Shown here piece after piece: positions 15,144-23,188 of a stretch of DNA of 27,448 bases (position 1 is the stretch's first letter; each line of letters opens with the position of its first letter). The stretch is from UBA4312 sp002394635 (GTDB lineage: Bacteria > Bacillota_I > Bacilli_A > Erysipelotrichales > Erysipelotrichaceae): positions 1 to 27,448 of the forward strand of contig CAMNHO010000022.1 of assembly GCA_946539765.1 (NCBI GenBank), read 5' to 3'. The position numbers and the translations under genes are program-made. The notes beneath the pieces are model-generated. The model was not told the DNA's origin, did no database searches, and worked only from the letters and a program-made list of their open reading frames with translations.

Positions 15144-15840
15144 TCAGCTGGCTTCGTACTATGATGCTCTGGTCAAGGATGACCAGGCAACCTTGGCATG
15201 GGTACGATGGATCGAAAAAAGGACGAGGCCTTGTGCAATGCTGGAGCTGGCATGTGGATCCGGCGAGATTACCCGTAAGCTGCATCAAGATGGATTTGAG
15301 CTGACAGCGTTGGATCTATCCGCTCAGATGATTGAAAAAGCACTGGAAAAGTCCCCGGAAATCACTTTTCTTTGCCGGGATATGAAAGATCTGTCGGGAT
15401 TACCGATGTATCCGGCCATTGCGTGTCTGTGTGACAGCTTTAACTATATCTTGTCCGAACAAGAGGTAGAGGATTTTTTTGAAGAAGTGGCCGATCATCT
15501 GGCACCGGACGGACTCTTTTTCTTCGATACACATTCCTTGGATCGACTGCAGGAGTTTGCGGAAGAATGGAATGAAACCGGTGTTTTTGAGGATGGTGTC
15601 GGGTATCAATGGTCGATCCTATGCGAGGATCAATGGCTGTACCAGGATTTTGCGTTTTATGGATGTGACGGGCACGTAGAACAAGAGCATCATCTGCAAA
15701 GAGTCTATGACCCGGCCTGGCTGGAAAAAGCGTTAACGAAGCGTTTTGACATTGTGGATGTATATACGGACTTTCATTTGCCGGGCATTCAAAACGGAGA
15801 GAAATACTTTTATACAGTAAGAAAGAAGGAAAAGCAATGA
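15133..15840 (+). CDS. yqeM: Class I SAM-dependent methyltransferase YqeM
   Basis: A 235-residue Rossmann-fold methyltransferase. The SAM-binding motif is LELACGSGEITRKL at about 38-51, with TALDLSAQMIEKA as the acidic loop. CDSFNYI and FFDTHS follow, typical of the YqeM family. The acceptor is unknown. ATG 15133 lies inside rsfS, so translation is probably coupled. Its stop overlaps the start of mtnN (ATGA at 15837-15840), so the gene that makes S-adenosylhomocysteine is followed directly by one that destroys it. Confidence 0.9.
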   Translation: MIYNQLASYYDALVKDDQATLAWVRWIEKRTRPCAMLELACGSGEITRKLHQDGFELTALDLSAQMIEKALEKSPEITFLCRDMKDLSGLPMYPAIACLCDSFNYILSEQEVEDFFEEVADHLAPDGLFFFDTHSLDRLQEFAEEWNETGVFEDGVGYQWSILCEDQWLYQDFAFYGCDGHVEQEHHLQRVYDPAWLEKALTKRFDIVDVYTDFHLPGIQNGEKYFYTVRKKEKQ

Positions 15841-16514
15841 TTGGAATTATTGCCGCAATGGATATAGAGGTCGATGCTATCCGTGCTATATCGGAGATAA
15901 CCAGTGACCAACAGATTGCCGACTGCCGGATCTATGTCGGTAAGATCGGTTCAAAAGATATTGTCCTGTGTAAAAGCGGGGTCGGGAAAACACATGCAGC
16001 GATGGCTGCAACCATTTTGTGTATGCATTATCAGCCGCAGGCTATTATCAATGTTGGAACAGCCGGTGGTTTACTGGCACAACAGAAGGTACTGGATATA
16101 GTGATCAGCTCCAAGGTGGTCCAGGCGGATTTTGATACCTCTGCGATCGACGGACCTCAGGGGATCGGTTTGACCTATCAGCCTTGTGATAAGATGATAC
16201 AGCTTTGTACGGAAGCCGCCTTGCGATGTGGTGTGACATATCACGTCGGAACGATAGCCAGTCAGGATCTGTTTATGGCCAGAGATGAGGATTTTGCCCG
16301 TCTGATGGAACGCTTTCCGGAGGCAGCCTGCTCGGAAATGGAAGCAGGAGCTGTTGCCCAGGTGGCGCAGTCCTTTGGGGTACCGTATATCATCGTGCGT
16401 TGTTTGAGCGATGTGGTCCATCATAACGAAAATCCGATGGAATTCAGTGAATATGCACAGAAAGCCAGTATACAGAGTGCCGGCTTGATCCAGGCATTTG
16501 CACAAAAATTATAA
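15837..16514 (+). CDS. mtnN: 5'-methylthioadenosine/S-adenosylhomocysteine nucleosidase
   Basis: A 225-residue nucleosidase that cleaves methylthioadenosine, S-adenosylhomocysteine and 5'-deoxyadenosine to adenine plus the thio- or deoxyribose. GIIAAMDIEVDAI carries the catalytic Glu11. SEMEAGAVAQVA carries the ribose-binding Glu, and RCLSD carries the catalytic Asp. NVGTAGGL is the family glycine loop. It is coupled to yqeM by an ATGA overlap. Its products methylthioribose and 5-deoxyribose are substrates for the kinase encoded at 18218, so it is the entry point of the salvage route in this window. Confidence 0.95.
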   Translation: MIGIIAAMDIEVDAIRAISEITSDQQIADCRIYVGKIGSKDIVLCKSGVGKTHAAMAATILCMHYQPQAIINVGTAGGLLAQQKVLDIVISSKVVQADFDTSAIDGPQGIGLTYQPCDKMIQLCTEAALRCGVTYHVGTIASQDLFMARDEDFARLMERFPEAACSEMEAGAVAQVAQSFGVPYIIVRCLSDVVHHNENPMEFSEYAQKASIQSAGLIQAFAQKL

Positions 16515-16535
16515 ACGAAAGGAGAGGGTCGATTG

Positions 16536-16985
16536 ATGACACATTTTAATCGAAGATTCACAGCTATATTATGGGTTACCCTGATTTTATTGATCCTGAT
16601 CTTCTGGTCTTTGTTTATCAGTGGACCCAATCGTGTGCGTGAAGCACAACAGGAACAAAGCATAGCCCGTATAGAATCCAAGGTCAAGGGAATCAAGGGA
16701 ATCACGCGGCATGTGTTCGACTATGTAACCTACCAGGGCTACACAGAGAAAAAGCTGTATTGGTTTGATATCAACGGTGAAGAGATTACTTCCCGGGATA
16801 TGAGTACGCTGAGTTATGAGAAGGCAACAAAGATTGCGAAAAACGATTATGGGATCGAACCGGTTTCTATTTTCCTGGGGTATGGCTACAACAATCCTTG
16901 TTATGTCATAGAGGGAAAATATGAAATGATATTGATCGATTATGATACGTTTGAACGTATCTATGAAAGGGAGCTGAAATCTTGA
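16536..16985 (+). CDS. TseB/YpmB-like membrane-anchored protein (DUF5590)
   Basis: A 149-residue protein with one membrane segment at about 9-29 and an outside domain of about 120 residues. The size, topology and the pattern KKLYWFDINGEEI...A-x-KIAKNDYGI-x-P-x-S fit the YpmB/TseB family, whose B. subtilis member influences cell-wall elongation through PBP2A. The place upstream of dnaD and nth matches B. subtilis, where ypmB is in the same neighbourhood, and this supports the call. GGAGAGGG at 16521-16528 selects ATG 16536 over TTG 16533. Confidence 0.75.
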   Translation: MTHFNRRFTAILWVTLILLILIFWSLFISGPNRVREAQQEQSIARIESKVKGIKGITRHVFDYVTYQGYTEKKLYWFDINGEEITSRDMSTLSYEKATKIAKNDYGIEPVSIFLGYGYNNPCYVIEGKYEMILIDYDTFERIYERELKS

Positions 16986-17530
16986 TGAAAGAGATAAAAT
17001 GGAATGCTTCGTATTTCGATCGTCGGACCTGGATCCTGGAGAATCTGGAAAATCTTCATGTAGAGTCCCAGGAGGCACTGGTGCTGTTAGTGATTGATTA
17101 TTGTAATACACAGGGGATACCAATCAGTCATGAACTGCTGGCTGCCAAGACCAAGCTGCCGGTGGATGATATTGAAGCTATCTTTATGACATTGACAGAA
17201 AAGGGATATTTGACCATTGAGTTTGAAAAGGGAACCATTGCGTTTAGTATTGCCGGTCTATTTGAAGAACAGCCGAAGGAGGCTGTTGTCTCTCTTAGTT
17301 TGATCGAACGCTTTGAAATGGAATTCGGACGTCCTTTAAGCAGTGCGGAAATGCAGAGGATCCTGGAGCTTCCTGCCGTTTTCCCTGATTATGGCGAACA
17401 GGGGGTCATCATAGCATTGAATGAAGCAATCGTCTACGAAAAGCTAAATTTAAATTACATTGAACGAGTTCTTCGTTCCTGGGCCAACAAGGGATTATCG
17501 ATTGAAGATCTGGAGAACGGACAACGATGA
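16985..17530 (+). CDS. dnaD: DNA replication initiation protein DnaD
   Basis: A 181-residue DnaD-type primosome protein, which helps load the DnaC helicase in Firmicutes. The N-terminal winged-helix part (about 1-95) includes ALVLLVIDY and LPVDDIEAIFMTLTEKGYL. The C-terminal DnaD/DnaB2 domain includes FEMEFGRPLS and YIERVLRSWANKGL, close to the family's YI-x-x-IL-x-x-W signature. It starts at ATG 16985 on the last base of the upstream stop, or possibly at TTG 16982, which suits the AAGGGAG site better. It overlaps nth by 4 bases, the conserved dnaD-nth pair. Confidence 0.92.
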   Translation: MKEIKWNASYFDRRTWILENLENLHVESQEALVLLVIDYCNTQGIPISHELLAAKTKLPVDDIEAIFMTLTEKGYLTIEFEKGTIAFSIAGLFEEQPKEAVVSLSLIERFEMEFGRPLSSAEMQRILELPAVFPDYGEQGVIIALNEAIVYEKLNLNYIERVLRSWANKGLSIEDLENGQR

Positions 17531-18159
17531 AACCAAATGAAATTGTAGATCAAATAGAAAAGATCTTTCCGCAAGCACAATGTGAACTGCATCATGAAAC
17601 ACCGTTTCAGCTGCTGGTCGCTGTCGTATTGTCCGCGCAGACAACAGATGCCTCTGTAAACAAAGTGACACCGGCCTTGTTTGAAAGATTTCCGACATCC
17701 AAAGAACTGGCTGAGGCAGAACCGGAGGAAGTGGAACCGTATATACGAAAGATCGGATTGTATCGTAACAAGGCATGTTCTATCGTTAATCTAAGCAGGG
17801 ATCTGGAGGATAAGTTTGACGGTAAAGTTCCTGCTACGTTTAAAGAGCTGCAGTCCTTATCCGGTGTTGGACGCAAGACGGCTAATGTGGTAAGAAGCGT
17901 AGCCTTTGATATACCAAGCTTTGCGGTAGACACCCATGTAGAACGTGTTAGTAAACGTCTAGGCCTGGCCAAGCCATACGACAATGTAACCAAAGTGGAA
18001 GAAAAACTTCGTCGTAAGATCGACCGAGGTCGTTGGAATCAGGCGCATCATGATTTTATCTTCTTTGGACGTTATCTATGTACCGCCAGAAATCCCCATT
18101 GTACACAGTGTCCTTTTACATCCTTTTGTAAAAGAGAAAAAATCGAAGGGAAAAAATAG
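17527..18159 (+). CDS. nth: Endonuclease III
   Basis: A 210-residue bifunctional DNA glycosylase/AP lyase that removes oxidised pyrimidines. The helix-hairpin-helix LSGVGRKTANVV holds the catalytic Lys. VDTHVERVSKRLGL holds the catalytic Asp. The [4Fe-4S] cluster motif C-x6-C-x2-C-x5-C is present at the C-terminus (CTARNPHCTQCPFTSFC). Length is normal. It is coupled to dnaD by an ATGA overlap and is the last gene of the long operon, with a terminator starting in its stop codon. Confidence 0.97.
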   Translation: MKPNEIVDQIEKIFPQAQCELHHETPFQLLVAVVLSAQTTDASVNKVTPALFERFPTSKELAEAEPEEVEPYIRKIGLYRNKACSIVNLSRDLEDKFDGKVPATFKELQSLSGVGRKTANVVRSVAFDIPSFAVDTHVERVSKRLGLAKPYDNVTKVEEKLRRKIDRGRWNQAHHDFIFFGRYLCTARNPHCTQCPFTSFCKREKIEGKK

Positions 18160-18185
18160 ATATCTCTGCAGATATCTGTTTTTTT
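18158..18185 (+). terminator. Intrinsic terminator of the murF-nth operon
   Basis: A 7-bp stem, AGATATC at 18158-18164 with GATATCT at 18171-18177, is followed by seven T (18179-18185). The nth stop codon TAG (18157-18159) overlaps the first arm. Confidence 0.8.
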
Positions 18186-18191
18186 GTAGTG

Positions 18192-18197
18192 TAAAAT
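18192..18197 (+). promoter_or_regulatory. Weak -10-like box before mtnK
   Basis: TAAAAT lies 6 bases after the terminator T-run and 20 bases before ATG 18218. There is no -35 box and no extended TGn. Readthrough of the terminator is the alternative source of mtnK mRNA. Confidence 0.3.
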
Positions 18198-18217
18198 AGG
18201 GTTGCGAGGTGATAGGG

Positions 18218-19417
18218 ATGAAATACGATACGCACTTTTTATTAGATACTCATACCGTGAAGGATTACGTAAAAGATGTTGTCGGTTTATTTGATCGATC
18301 TGCCTCTTTGCAGGCTGAAGAAATCGGGGATGGCAATATCAATTATGTTTTCAGAGTATGGGATGAAAATAAATCTGTCGTGGTGAAACAGGCGGATGTG
18401 CTGCTGCGATCCTCCGGCCGTCCTTTGGATGTATACCGGAATACGATTGAAGCTCGTGCCCTGCAGATGGAAGAGAAGCTGGCACCTGGCTATGTACCAC
18501 ATGTTTATTACAATGATAGCATCATGCATGCGCTGACCATGGAAGATATTTCGAAGTATAAGAATCTTCGAAAAGAGCTGATTGCTTGTCATACATATGA
18601 TCACTTTGCCCACAATATCTCTGTGTTTATGGCTCAGACGCTTTTACCGACGACCGATTTGATCTGTGAGCGCGCTGAAAAGAAAAGGAATATGCAGATC
18701 TTCACCAATATCGAACTTTGTGATATTACCGAGGATCTTGTATTGACTGAACCTTATTATAACTATAAAAATCGGAATGTGATCCTGGGGGAAAATCAAA
18801 AGTTTGTAGAGGAAAACCTATATCATAACGCTGCCTTGAAGTCCAATGTGGCTTGTCTGCGACAACGTTTTACCAATTATAGTCAGTCTTTGATCCATGG
18901 AGATCTACATTCCGGCTCTATCTTTATCAATGAACAGGGGATAAAAGTCATTGATCCTGAATTTGCTTTCTACGGACCGATGGGCTATGATATCGGCAAT
19001 GTGATCGGTAATCTGTTCTTTGCGTGGGCCAGCGCTGTCTATAAGAAGGAGGATCCGTTCTTTCAAAGCTGGTGTCGTCAGACCATCGAGGATGTGCTGA
19101 AGGAAACGATGCAGCAGCTTGACACGGTCTATGAACAGAGAGTGACATTTCCTCTGTATAAAGAAACAGAATTTAAAAAACAATATTTCCGCCAGATCCT
19201 CTCAGACAGCTTAGGATATGCCGGTACGGAAATCATACGCCGTGTGGTCGGGGACTCCAAGGTTGCAGAAATCACTACCATGGAGAATCGGGCACAAAGG
19301 ATAGCGATGGAGAGAGCTTTGATCCGTATGGGGATCTATTTGATCAATGAACGGACAACGATCAGACTAGCTCAGGAGATCACAAAGCAGTTTCAAAAGA
19401 TTACGGGAGTATCATAG
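18218..19417 (+). CDS. mtnK: S-methyl-5-thioribose kinase
   Basis: A 399-residue kinase of the aminoglycoside phosphotransferase fold that phosphorylates methylthioribose at O1. Relatives also take 5-deoxyribose. IGDGNINYVFRV near the N-terminus is the ATP lid and VVVKQA carries the ATP-binding lysine. The catalytic loop is LIHGDLHSGSIF, and the metal-binding segment is VIDPEFAFYGPMGYDIGN, highly typical of MtnK. Length matches B. subtilis MtnK. GCGAGG at 18204-18209 selects ATG 18218 over GTG 18209. One base separates it from mtnA, and the aldolase follows, so the three form one unit. Confidence 0.95.
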   Translation: MKYDTHFLLDTHTVKDYVKDVVGLFDRSASLQAEEIGDGNINYVFRVWDENKSVVVKQADVLLRSSGRPLDVYRNTIEARALQMEEKLAPGYVPHVYYNDSIMHALTMEDISKYKNLRKELIACHTYDHFAHNISVFMAQTLLPTTDLICERAEKKRNMQIFTNIELCDITEDLVLTEPYYNYKNRNVILGENQKFVEENLYHNAALKSNVACLRQRFTNYSQSLIHGDLHSGSIFINEQGIKVIDPEFAFYGPMGYDIGNVIGNLFFAWASAVYKKEDPFFQSWCRQTIEDVLKETMQQLDTVYEQRVTFPLYKETEFKKQYFRQILSDSLGYAGTEIIRRVVGDSKVAEITTMENRAQRIAMERALIRMGIYLINERTTIRLAQEITKQFQKITGVS

Positions 19418-19418
19418 T

Positions 19419-20471
19419 ATGGAAAGAAAAGATCAAGGATTAGCTTATTTATTACAATATGAACATGTCGCATGGTTTGATCAAGGGGTGGTACGTATAC
19501 TGGATCGAAGAGTATACCCGTCATCCATTGAATATGTGGAATGTACGACAGTAGAGGATGTGGTACAGGCAATTCATGATATGGTCACACAAAGTGCCGG
19601 CCCTTATACAGCCGCCGGTATGGGCATGGCTTTAGCTGCCTGGCTTGTACGAGATCAGAGCAAAGACCGGCAGATAGCGTATCTGCAGAAAGCCGGACAA
19701 GCAATTTCTCAAGCCCGTCCGACAACGGCCAACCGGTACAGTGTGATTACCAATGGATGTATTCAGGCTGCTATGCAGGCAATGGAGCAAAATAAAGAAC
19801 CATATCAGGCCATTATTCAAAGAACGGTAGATTCTTTAAACCGGCGTTATTCCACCATGGAAAAAGTGGCCGAATATCTGGTGGATCTGATTCCGGATCA
19901 TGGAAAAGTTCTGACCCAGTGTTTTGGGGAGACCATCGTCGGAATGATGTGCCGGGTAGCCAAAAAGCGAAAAAAACACATAGAATTTTATAATGCTGAA
20001 ACGCGGCCTTATCTGCAGGGAGCCAGGCTGACATCCAGCGTATGTTACGAAATGGGATTTCCCACAACGGTTATTACCGATAATATGGTAGGGTATGTAC
20101 TGGAGCATGAGGGCATTTCCTTATTTACCTCGGCAGCGGATACGATTGCCAGGGATGGACATATTGCCAATAAGATCGGTACCAAACAAATGGCCATCCT
20201 GGCTAAATATTATCATGTACCCTATTTTGTGACAGGAATACCGGATGCAGATAAAACCAGTGGAAAGGATATTGTGATTGAACAAAGAGATCCACAGCAG
20301 GTTCTTTGTTATAGGGGCATTGCCAATACACTGCCGGGAGTCAAAGCAATCTATCCTGCCTTTGACATTACACCACCTTATCTGATTGACGGTATCGTGA
20401 CAGACCAGGGTGTATACAGTGCCTATGATCTGGATTCGTATTTTGCCAAAGGACAGAATGCGTTCTATTAA
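19419..20471 (+). CDS. mtnA: Divergent S-methyl-5-thioribose-1-phosphate isomerase (MtnA/DrdI-like)
   Basis: A 350-residue aldose-ketose isomerase of the MtnA/eIF2B-alpha-related family. It would turn methylthioribose-1-phosphate or 5-deoxyribose-1-phosphate into the ribulose form. Visible family segments are ILDRRVYP, the catalytic Cys168 in LTQC, ETRPYLQGARLT at 194-205, ITDNM at 219-223, Asp241 in AADTIA and IANKIGT at 249-255. It differs from textbook MtnA in that the M-V-R-G-A-P-A-I-G loop is replaced by MVTQSAGPYTAAG, and NGDVANKIGT reads RDGHIANKIGT. The gene sits between mtnK and a class II aldolase, which fits the DHAP-shunt version of the pathway rather than the full methionine cycle. 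Confidence 0.88.
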   Translation: MERKDQGLAYLLQYEHVAWFDQGVVRILDRRVYPSSIEYVECTTVEDVVQAIHDMVTQSAGPYTAAGMGMALAAWLVRDQSKDRQIAYLQKAGQAISQARPTTANRYSVITNGCIQAAMQAMEQNKEPYQAIIQRTVDSLNRRYSTMEKVAEYLVDLIPDHGKVLTQCFGETIVGMMCRVAKKRKKHIEFYNAETRPYLQGARLTSSVCYEMGFPTTVITDNMVGYVLEHEGISLFTSAADTIARDGHIANKIGTKQMAILAKYYHVPYFVTGIPDADKTSGKDIVIEQRDPQQVLCYRGIANTLPGVKAIYPAFDITPPYLIDGIVTDQGVYSAYDLDSYFAKGQNAFY

Positions 20472-20483
20472 AGGAGCTTGTCT

Positions 20484-21125
20484 ATGTTGATGAAAGAATC
20501 AAGAGAAAAGATTGCAGAATATGGCCGTCGCATGGTACAGGACCATCTGACGACCGGGACCTCCGGTAATATCAGCTTGTATGATCCCCAATCCGGCAGG
20601 ATGGCTATCAAGCCTTCCGGCATGGCCTATGATGCGATCCACGCAGCGGATGTGGTTGTGATGGATCTGCAGGGACATATCATCGAAGGAAAACGAAAGC
20701 CTTCCAGCGAATATACGCTGCATGCGTTGATGTACCAGCTGGATCCATCGATCCGTGCGGTTGTACATACACATTCGATGTACTGTACCGTTTATGCGTG
20801 TTTACGGCAGCCGATCCGGGCACTACATTATCTGATTGCAGATCTGGGTGCCGATCATATTCCGTGTGCGGAGTATGCGACCTATGGAACCCAAGCATTG
20901 GCAGAGAATGTTGCCAAGGCCAAGACAGAAGCCAAAGCTATTTTATTAGCCAACCATGGCCTGGTCACCTTTGATACAAGCTTGGAAAGTGCCTATCGCA
21001 ACGCAAAGAATACTGAATGGCTGGCAGAACTGCAATACCGGGCAGAATCTATCGGAAAACCTTATATTCTTAGTGAAAAAGAAATCGATACGGTGATGCA
21101 GAGCTTTAAAACCTATGGACAATAA
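20484..21125 (+). CDS. Class II aldolase (fuculose-phosphate aldolase family, Ald2/DrdA-like)
   Basis: A 213-residue zinc-dependent aldolase/adducin-family enzyme. TGTSGNISL and KPSGMAYD form the phosphate-binding part. The catalytic acid is Glu76 in KPSSEY, and the zinc histidines are His95 and His97 (VVHTHS) with His158 in ANHGLV. In the mtnK-mtnA context the expected reaction is cleavage of methylthioribulose-1-phosphate or 5-deoxyribulose-1-phosphate. The products are dihydroxyacetone phosphate and methylthioacetaldehyde or acetaldehyde. AAGGAG at 20471-20476 selects ATG 20484 over TTG 20478. L-fuculose-phosphate aldolase is what generic annotation would say, but no fucose gene is nearby. 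Confidence 0.9.
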   Translation: MLMKESREKIAEYGRRMVQDHLTTGTSGNISLYDPQSGRMAIKPSGMAYDAIHAADVVVMDLQGHIIEGKRKPSSEYTLHALMYQLDPSIRAVVHTHSMYCTVYACLRQPIRALHYLIADLGADHIPCAEYATYGTQALAENVAKAKTEAKAILLANHGLVTFDTSLESAYRNAKNTEWLAELQYRAESIGKPYILSEKEIDTVMQSFKTYGQ

Positions 21126-21160
21126 AAGGAATCGCTATTTTAGACGCGATTCCTTGTTCT
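21126..21160. terminator. Bidirectional terminator between the aldolase and coaX
   Basis: A perfect 10-bp stem, AAGGAATCGC at 21126-21135 with GCGATTCCTT at 21146-21155, is T-rich on both exits. The stop codon of coaX (minus strand, 21135-21137) begins at the edge of the left arm, and the aldolase stop ends one base before the stem. Confidence 0.85.
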
Positions 21161-21917
21161 TTTTATAAATGATATTCAATCCTTTGAAGATCAGTGTCGG
21201 GTCATATACGTTGATCAGTTTCGTATGACCATAAACAACGCGGCCAAGACCACCAGTTGCGATGACCTGCAGGTCTTTATATCCGGTTTCTTTGCGGATC
21301 TGCTTGATGGTATATTCCACGCCACCGATGTATTGATAGAAGACACCAGCCTGCATTTCTGTCTGTGTGTTGCGAGCCAGCACAGTTTCCGGTTTCTTGA
21401 TTTCAATTTCCGGAAGCTGAGCAGTTTGAGACCAGAGCGCATTGGCACCGGTTTCGATACCGACACTGATGACACCGGATTTAAACCGTCCGTTTTCATC
21501 CACGTAATCGTATGTGGTGGCCGTACCGAAGTCGATGACCAATACCGGTCCTCCGTAATAATGGTAGGCGCCGGCACAATCGGCAATCCGATCGGCCCCT
21601 ACACTGCGGGGATTCTCGAGCTGAACGCTGATCCCGCTTTTTATACCCGGCTGTACGACCATGGGATCGATGCCGAAGAATTTAATGACACCGTTTCGAC
21701 ATGAATGCATGACCTTTGGTACAACACTGCACATGATAACATCTTTGATCTGGGTCTTGTCGATGTCAGCACTCTTTAAGAAGTTTTCCAGCATGACACC
21801 AAATTCATCACTGGTCCGCCGGGCCTTCGTCGTCAGGCGGTACCGATCGATCAGGGTGTCATTTTCAATCAAACCTACGGTAATATTCGTGTTTCCAATA
21901 TCTATAGCAGCAATCAT
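21135..21917 (-). CDS. coaX: Type III pantothenate kinase
   Basis: A 260-residue kinase that phosphorylates pantothenate in the first step of CoA synthesis. AIDIGNTN near the N-terminus is the phosphate-binding loop. PRSVGADRIADCAGA and VIDFGTATTYDYV are the family's pantothenate and metal segments, and ATGGLGRV closes the nucleotide site. The length is normal for CoaX. Its start overlaps the coaBC stop by four bases (21914-21917), so CoaX and CoaBC are made together from the promoter at 23135-23163. Confidence 0.96.
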   Translation of the reverse strand: MIAAIDIGNTNITVGLIENDTLIDRYRLTTKARRTSDEFGVMLENFLKSADIDKTQIKDVIMCSVVPKVMHSCRNGVIKFFGIDPMVVQPGIKSGISVQLENPRSVGADRIADCAGAYHYYGGPVLVIDFGTATTYDYVDENGRFKSGVISVGIETGANALWSQTAQLPEIEIKKPETVLARNTQTEMQAGVFYQYIGGVEYTIKQIRKETGYKDLQVIATGGLGRVVYGHTKLINVYDPTLIFKGLNIIYKKNKESRLK

Positions 21918-23110
21918 TTTCTTTTACTCTTTTCTATATCAGACATAGTCTCAAGGATACGAAGGCCAAGCTCATATTTTGACAACTTTGGCCAGCGCTG
22001 GATCGTTTCTTTTGTTAAGACAGATACGACATTGGTATCTGTTTTAAAACCGGCTCCTTCGGTGAACAGATTGTTGGCAATCAACATATCGCAGTTCTTT
22101 TTGACAAGCTTTTCTTTCGCGTTCTTTTCCAGATCCTGGGTTTCCATCGCAAACCCACACACAATCTGATCGTCACGCTTATGCTGGCCGATATAAGCCA
22201 GTATATCCGGATTGCGGACAAAGGTCACAGCCAGGCCACCTTTATCCTTTTTGATTTTATGGTCAGCTACCTCCGCCGGGCGGTAATCCGCGACGGCAGC
22301 AGACATGATGATATAATCAGCCTGCTCCAGGTTTTCCTTTATGGCTTCATACATATCTCTGGCACTTCGAACAGGGATGATGTGGGCGCCTTCCACCGGA
22401 TCAATAGAAACCGGACCGGATACGATAGTCACTTCGGCTCCCATTTTTAAAGCGGCCTGGGCAATCGCATAGCCTTGTTTACCACTGGAATGATTGGAGA
22501 TAAAGCGTACCGGATCCAATGGTTCCTGTGTCGGACCGGCACTGATCAGAACGTGTTTTCCCTTTAACAGCCCATTGTTTTCAAACAGTCGGTCGATGGC
22601 TTCGACAATATCTGCAACATCCGGTAGTTTTCCTTTTCCGTTGACATCACAGGCCAAATGACCTTCTACCGGTTCAAGAACATGATATCCAAGTTGTCTG
22701 GCTTTCTGAAGATTGGCCTGTGTCACTTCATTTTCATACATATGAACATTCATTGCCGGGCAGATCATCTTTGGACAAGTGGCGGCCAAAAAGGTAGTGG
22801 TCAACATATCGTCGGCCAGCCCGTGAACAACTTTTGCCAGTATGTTTGCGGTTGCCGGAACGAGGATCATCGCATCCGCCCAGGTTGCCAAGGAGATATG
22901 GGCTATGGGATCTTCACTAGTGAACAGATCCTGTTCACATGGATGCTTGCTCAAAGCTTCAAAGGTGAGCTTTGGTACAAACTTTTCTGCGTTTTCCGTC
23001 AGTATGACCCGGATCTCATAATTCTTCTTGCCCAGTTTGCTTACAAGGTCACAGGCTTTATAAGCGGCAATCCCGCCAGATACACCGATCACAAGATGTT
23101 TTTTTGTCAT
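21914..23110 (-). CDS. coaBC: Bifunctional phosphopantothenoylcysteine synthetase/decarboxylase
   Basis: A 398-residue fusion carrying steps two and three of CoA synthesis. The N-terminal FMN decarboxylase domain (about 1-185) has GVSGGIAAYK, the PATANILAK loop and PAMNVHMYEN. The C-terminal synthetase domain has LISAGPTQEPLDPVRFISNHSSGKQG, SAAVADYRP and KIKKDKGG. ATG 23108-23110 is used because GACAGGAG lies 8 bases upstream on the minus strand; a longer reading to 23149 would run through the promoter. It is followed by coaX with an ATGA overlap. Confidence 0.96.
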   Translation of the reverse strand: MTKKHLVIGVSGGIAAYKACDLVSKLGKKNYEIRVILTENAEKFVPKLTFEALSKHPCEQDLFTSEDPIAHISLATWADAMILVPATANILAKVVHGLADDMLTTTFLAATCPKMICPAMNVHMYENEVTQANLQKARQLGYHVLEPVEGHLACDVNGKGKLPDVADIVEAIDRLFENNGLLKGKHVLISAGPTQEPLDPVRFISNHSSGKQGYAIAQAALKMGAEVTIVSGPVSIDPVEGAHIIPVRSARDMYEAIKENLEQADYIIMSAAVADYRPAEVADHKIKKDKGGLAVTFVRNPDILAYIGQHKRDDQIVCGFAMETQDLEKNAKEKLVKKNCDMLIANNLFTEGAGFKTDTNVVSVLTKETIQRWPKLSKYELGLRILETMSDIEKSKRK

Positions 23111-23134
23111 AATCGAATCTCCTGTCAATTCTAT

Positions 23135-23163
23135 ATTATAGCTTATCATGTTTTTGAACTCAA
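23135..23163 (-). promoter_or_regulatory. coaBC-coaX promoter
   Basis: On the minus strand, TTGAGT (23158-23163) and TATAAT (23135-23140) are separated by 17 bases. Its -35 box overlaps the -35 box of the divergent glycerate kinase promoter. Confidence 0.75.
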
Positions 23164-23182
23164 TCCTTGTCTATGTTAAGAT
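23154..23182 (+). promoter_or_regulatory. Glycerate kinase promoter
   Basis: TTGAAC (23154-23159) and TAAGAT (23177-23182) are 17 bases apart, with a TGT extension just before the -10. The start of transcription is expected at about 23189, the A of the ATG. No Shine-Dalgarno sequence precedes that ATG, so the mRNA is probably leaderless. Confidence 0.7.
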
Positions 23183-23188
23183 GAAACT

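Noticed and set aside
16587..17123. A 178-codon minus-strand frame opposite the TseB-like gene and dnaD
   Set aside because: Antisense to two genes supported by synteny and overlapping starts; no motif or ribosome site.
20484..21125. Calling the class II aldolase L-fuculose-phosphate aldolase (fucA)
   Set aside because: No fucose isomerase, kinase or transporter is nearby, while mtnK and an MtnA-like isomerase are directly upstream, so the salvage role is more likely.
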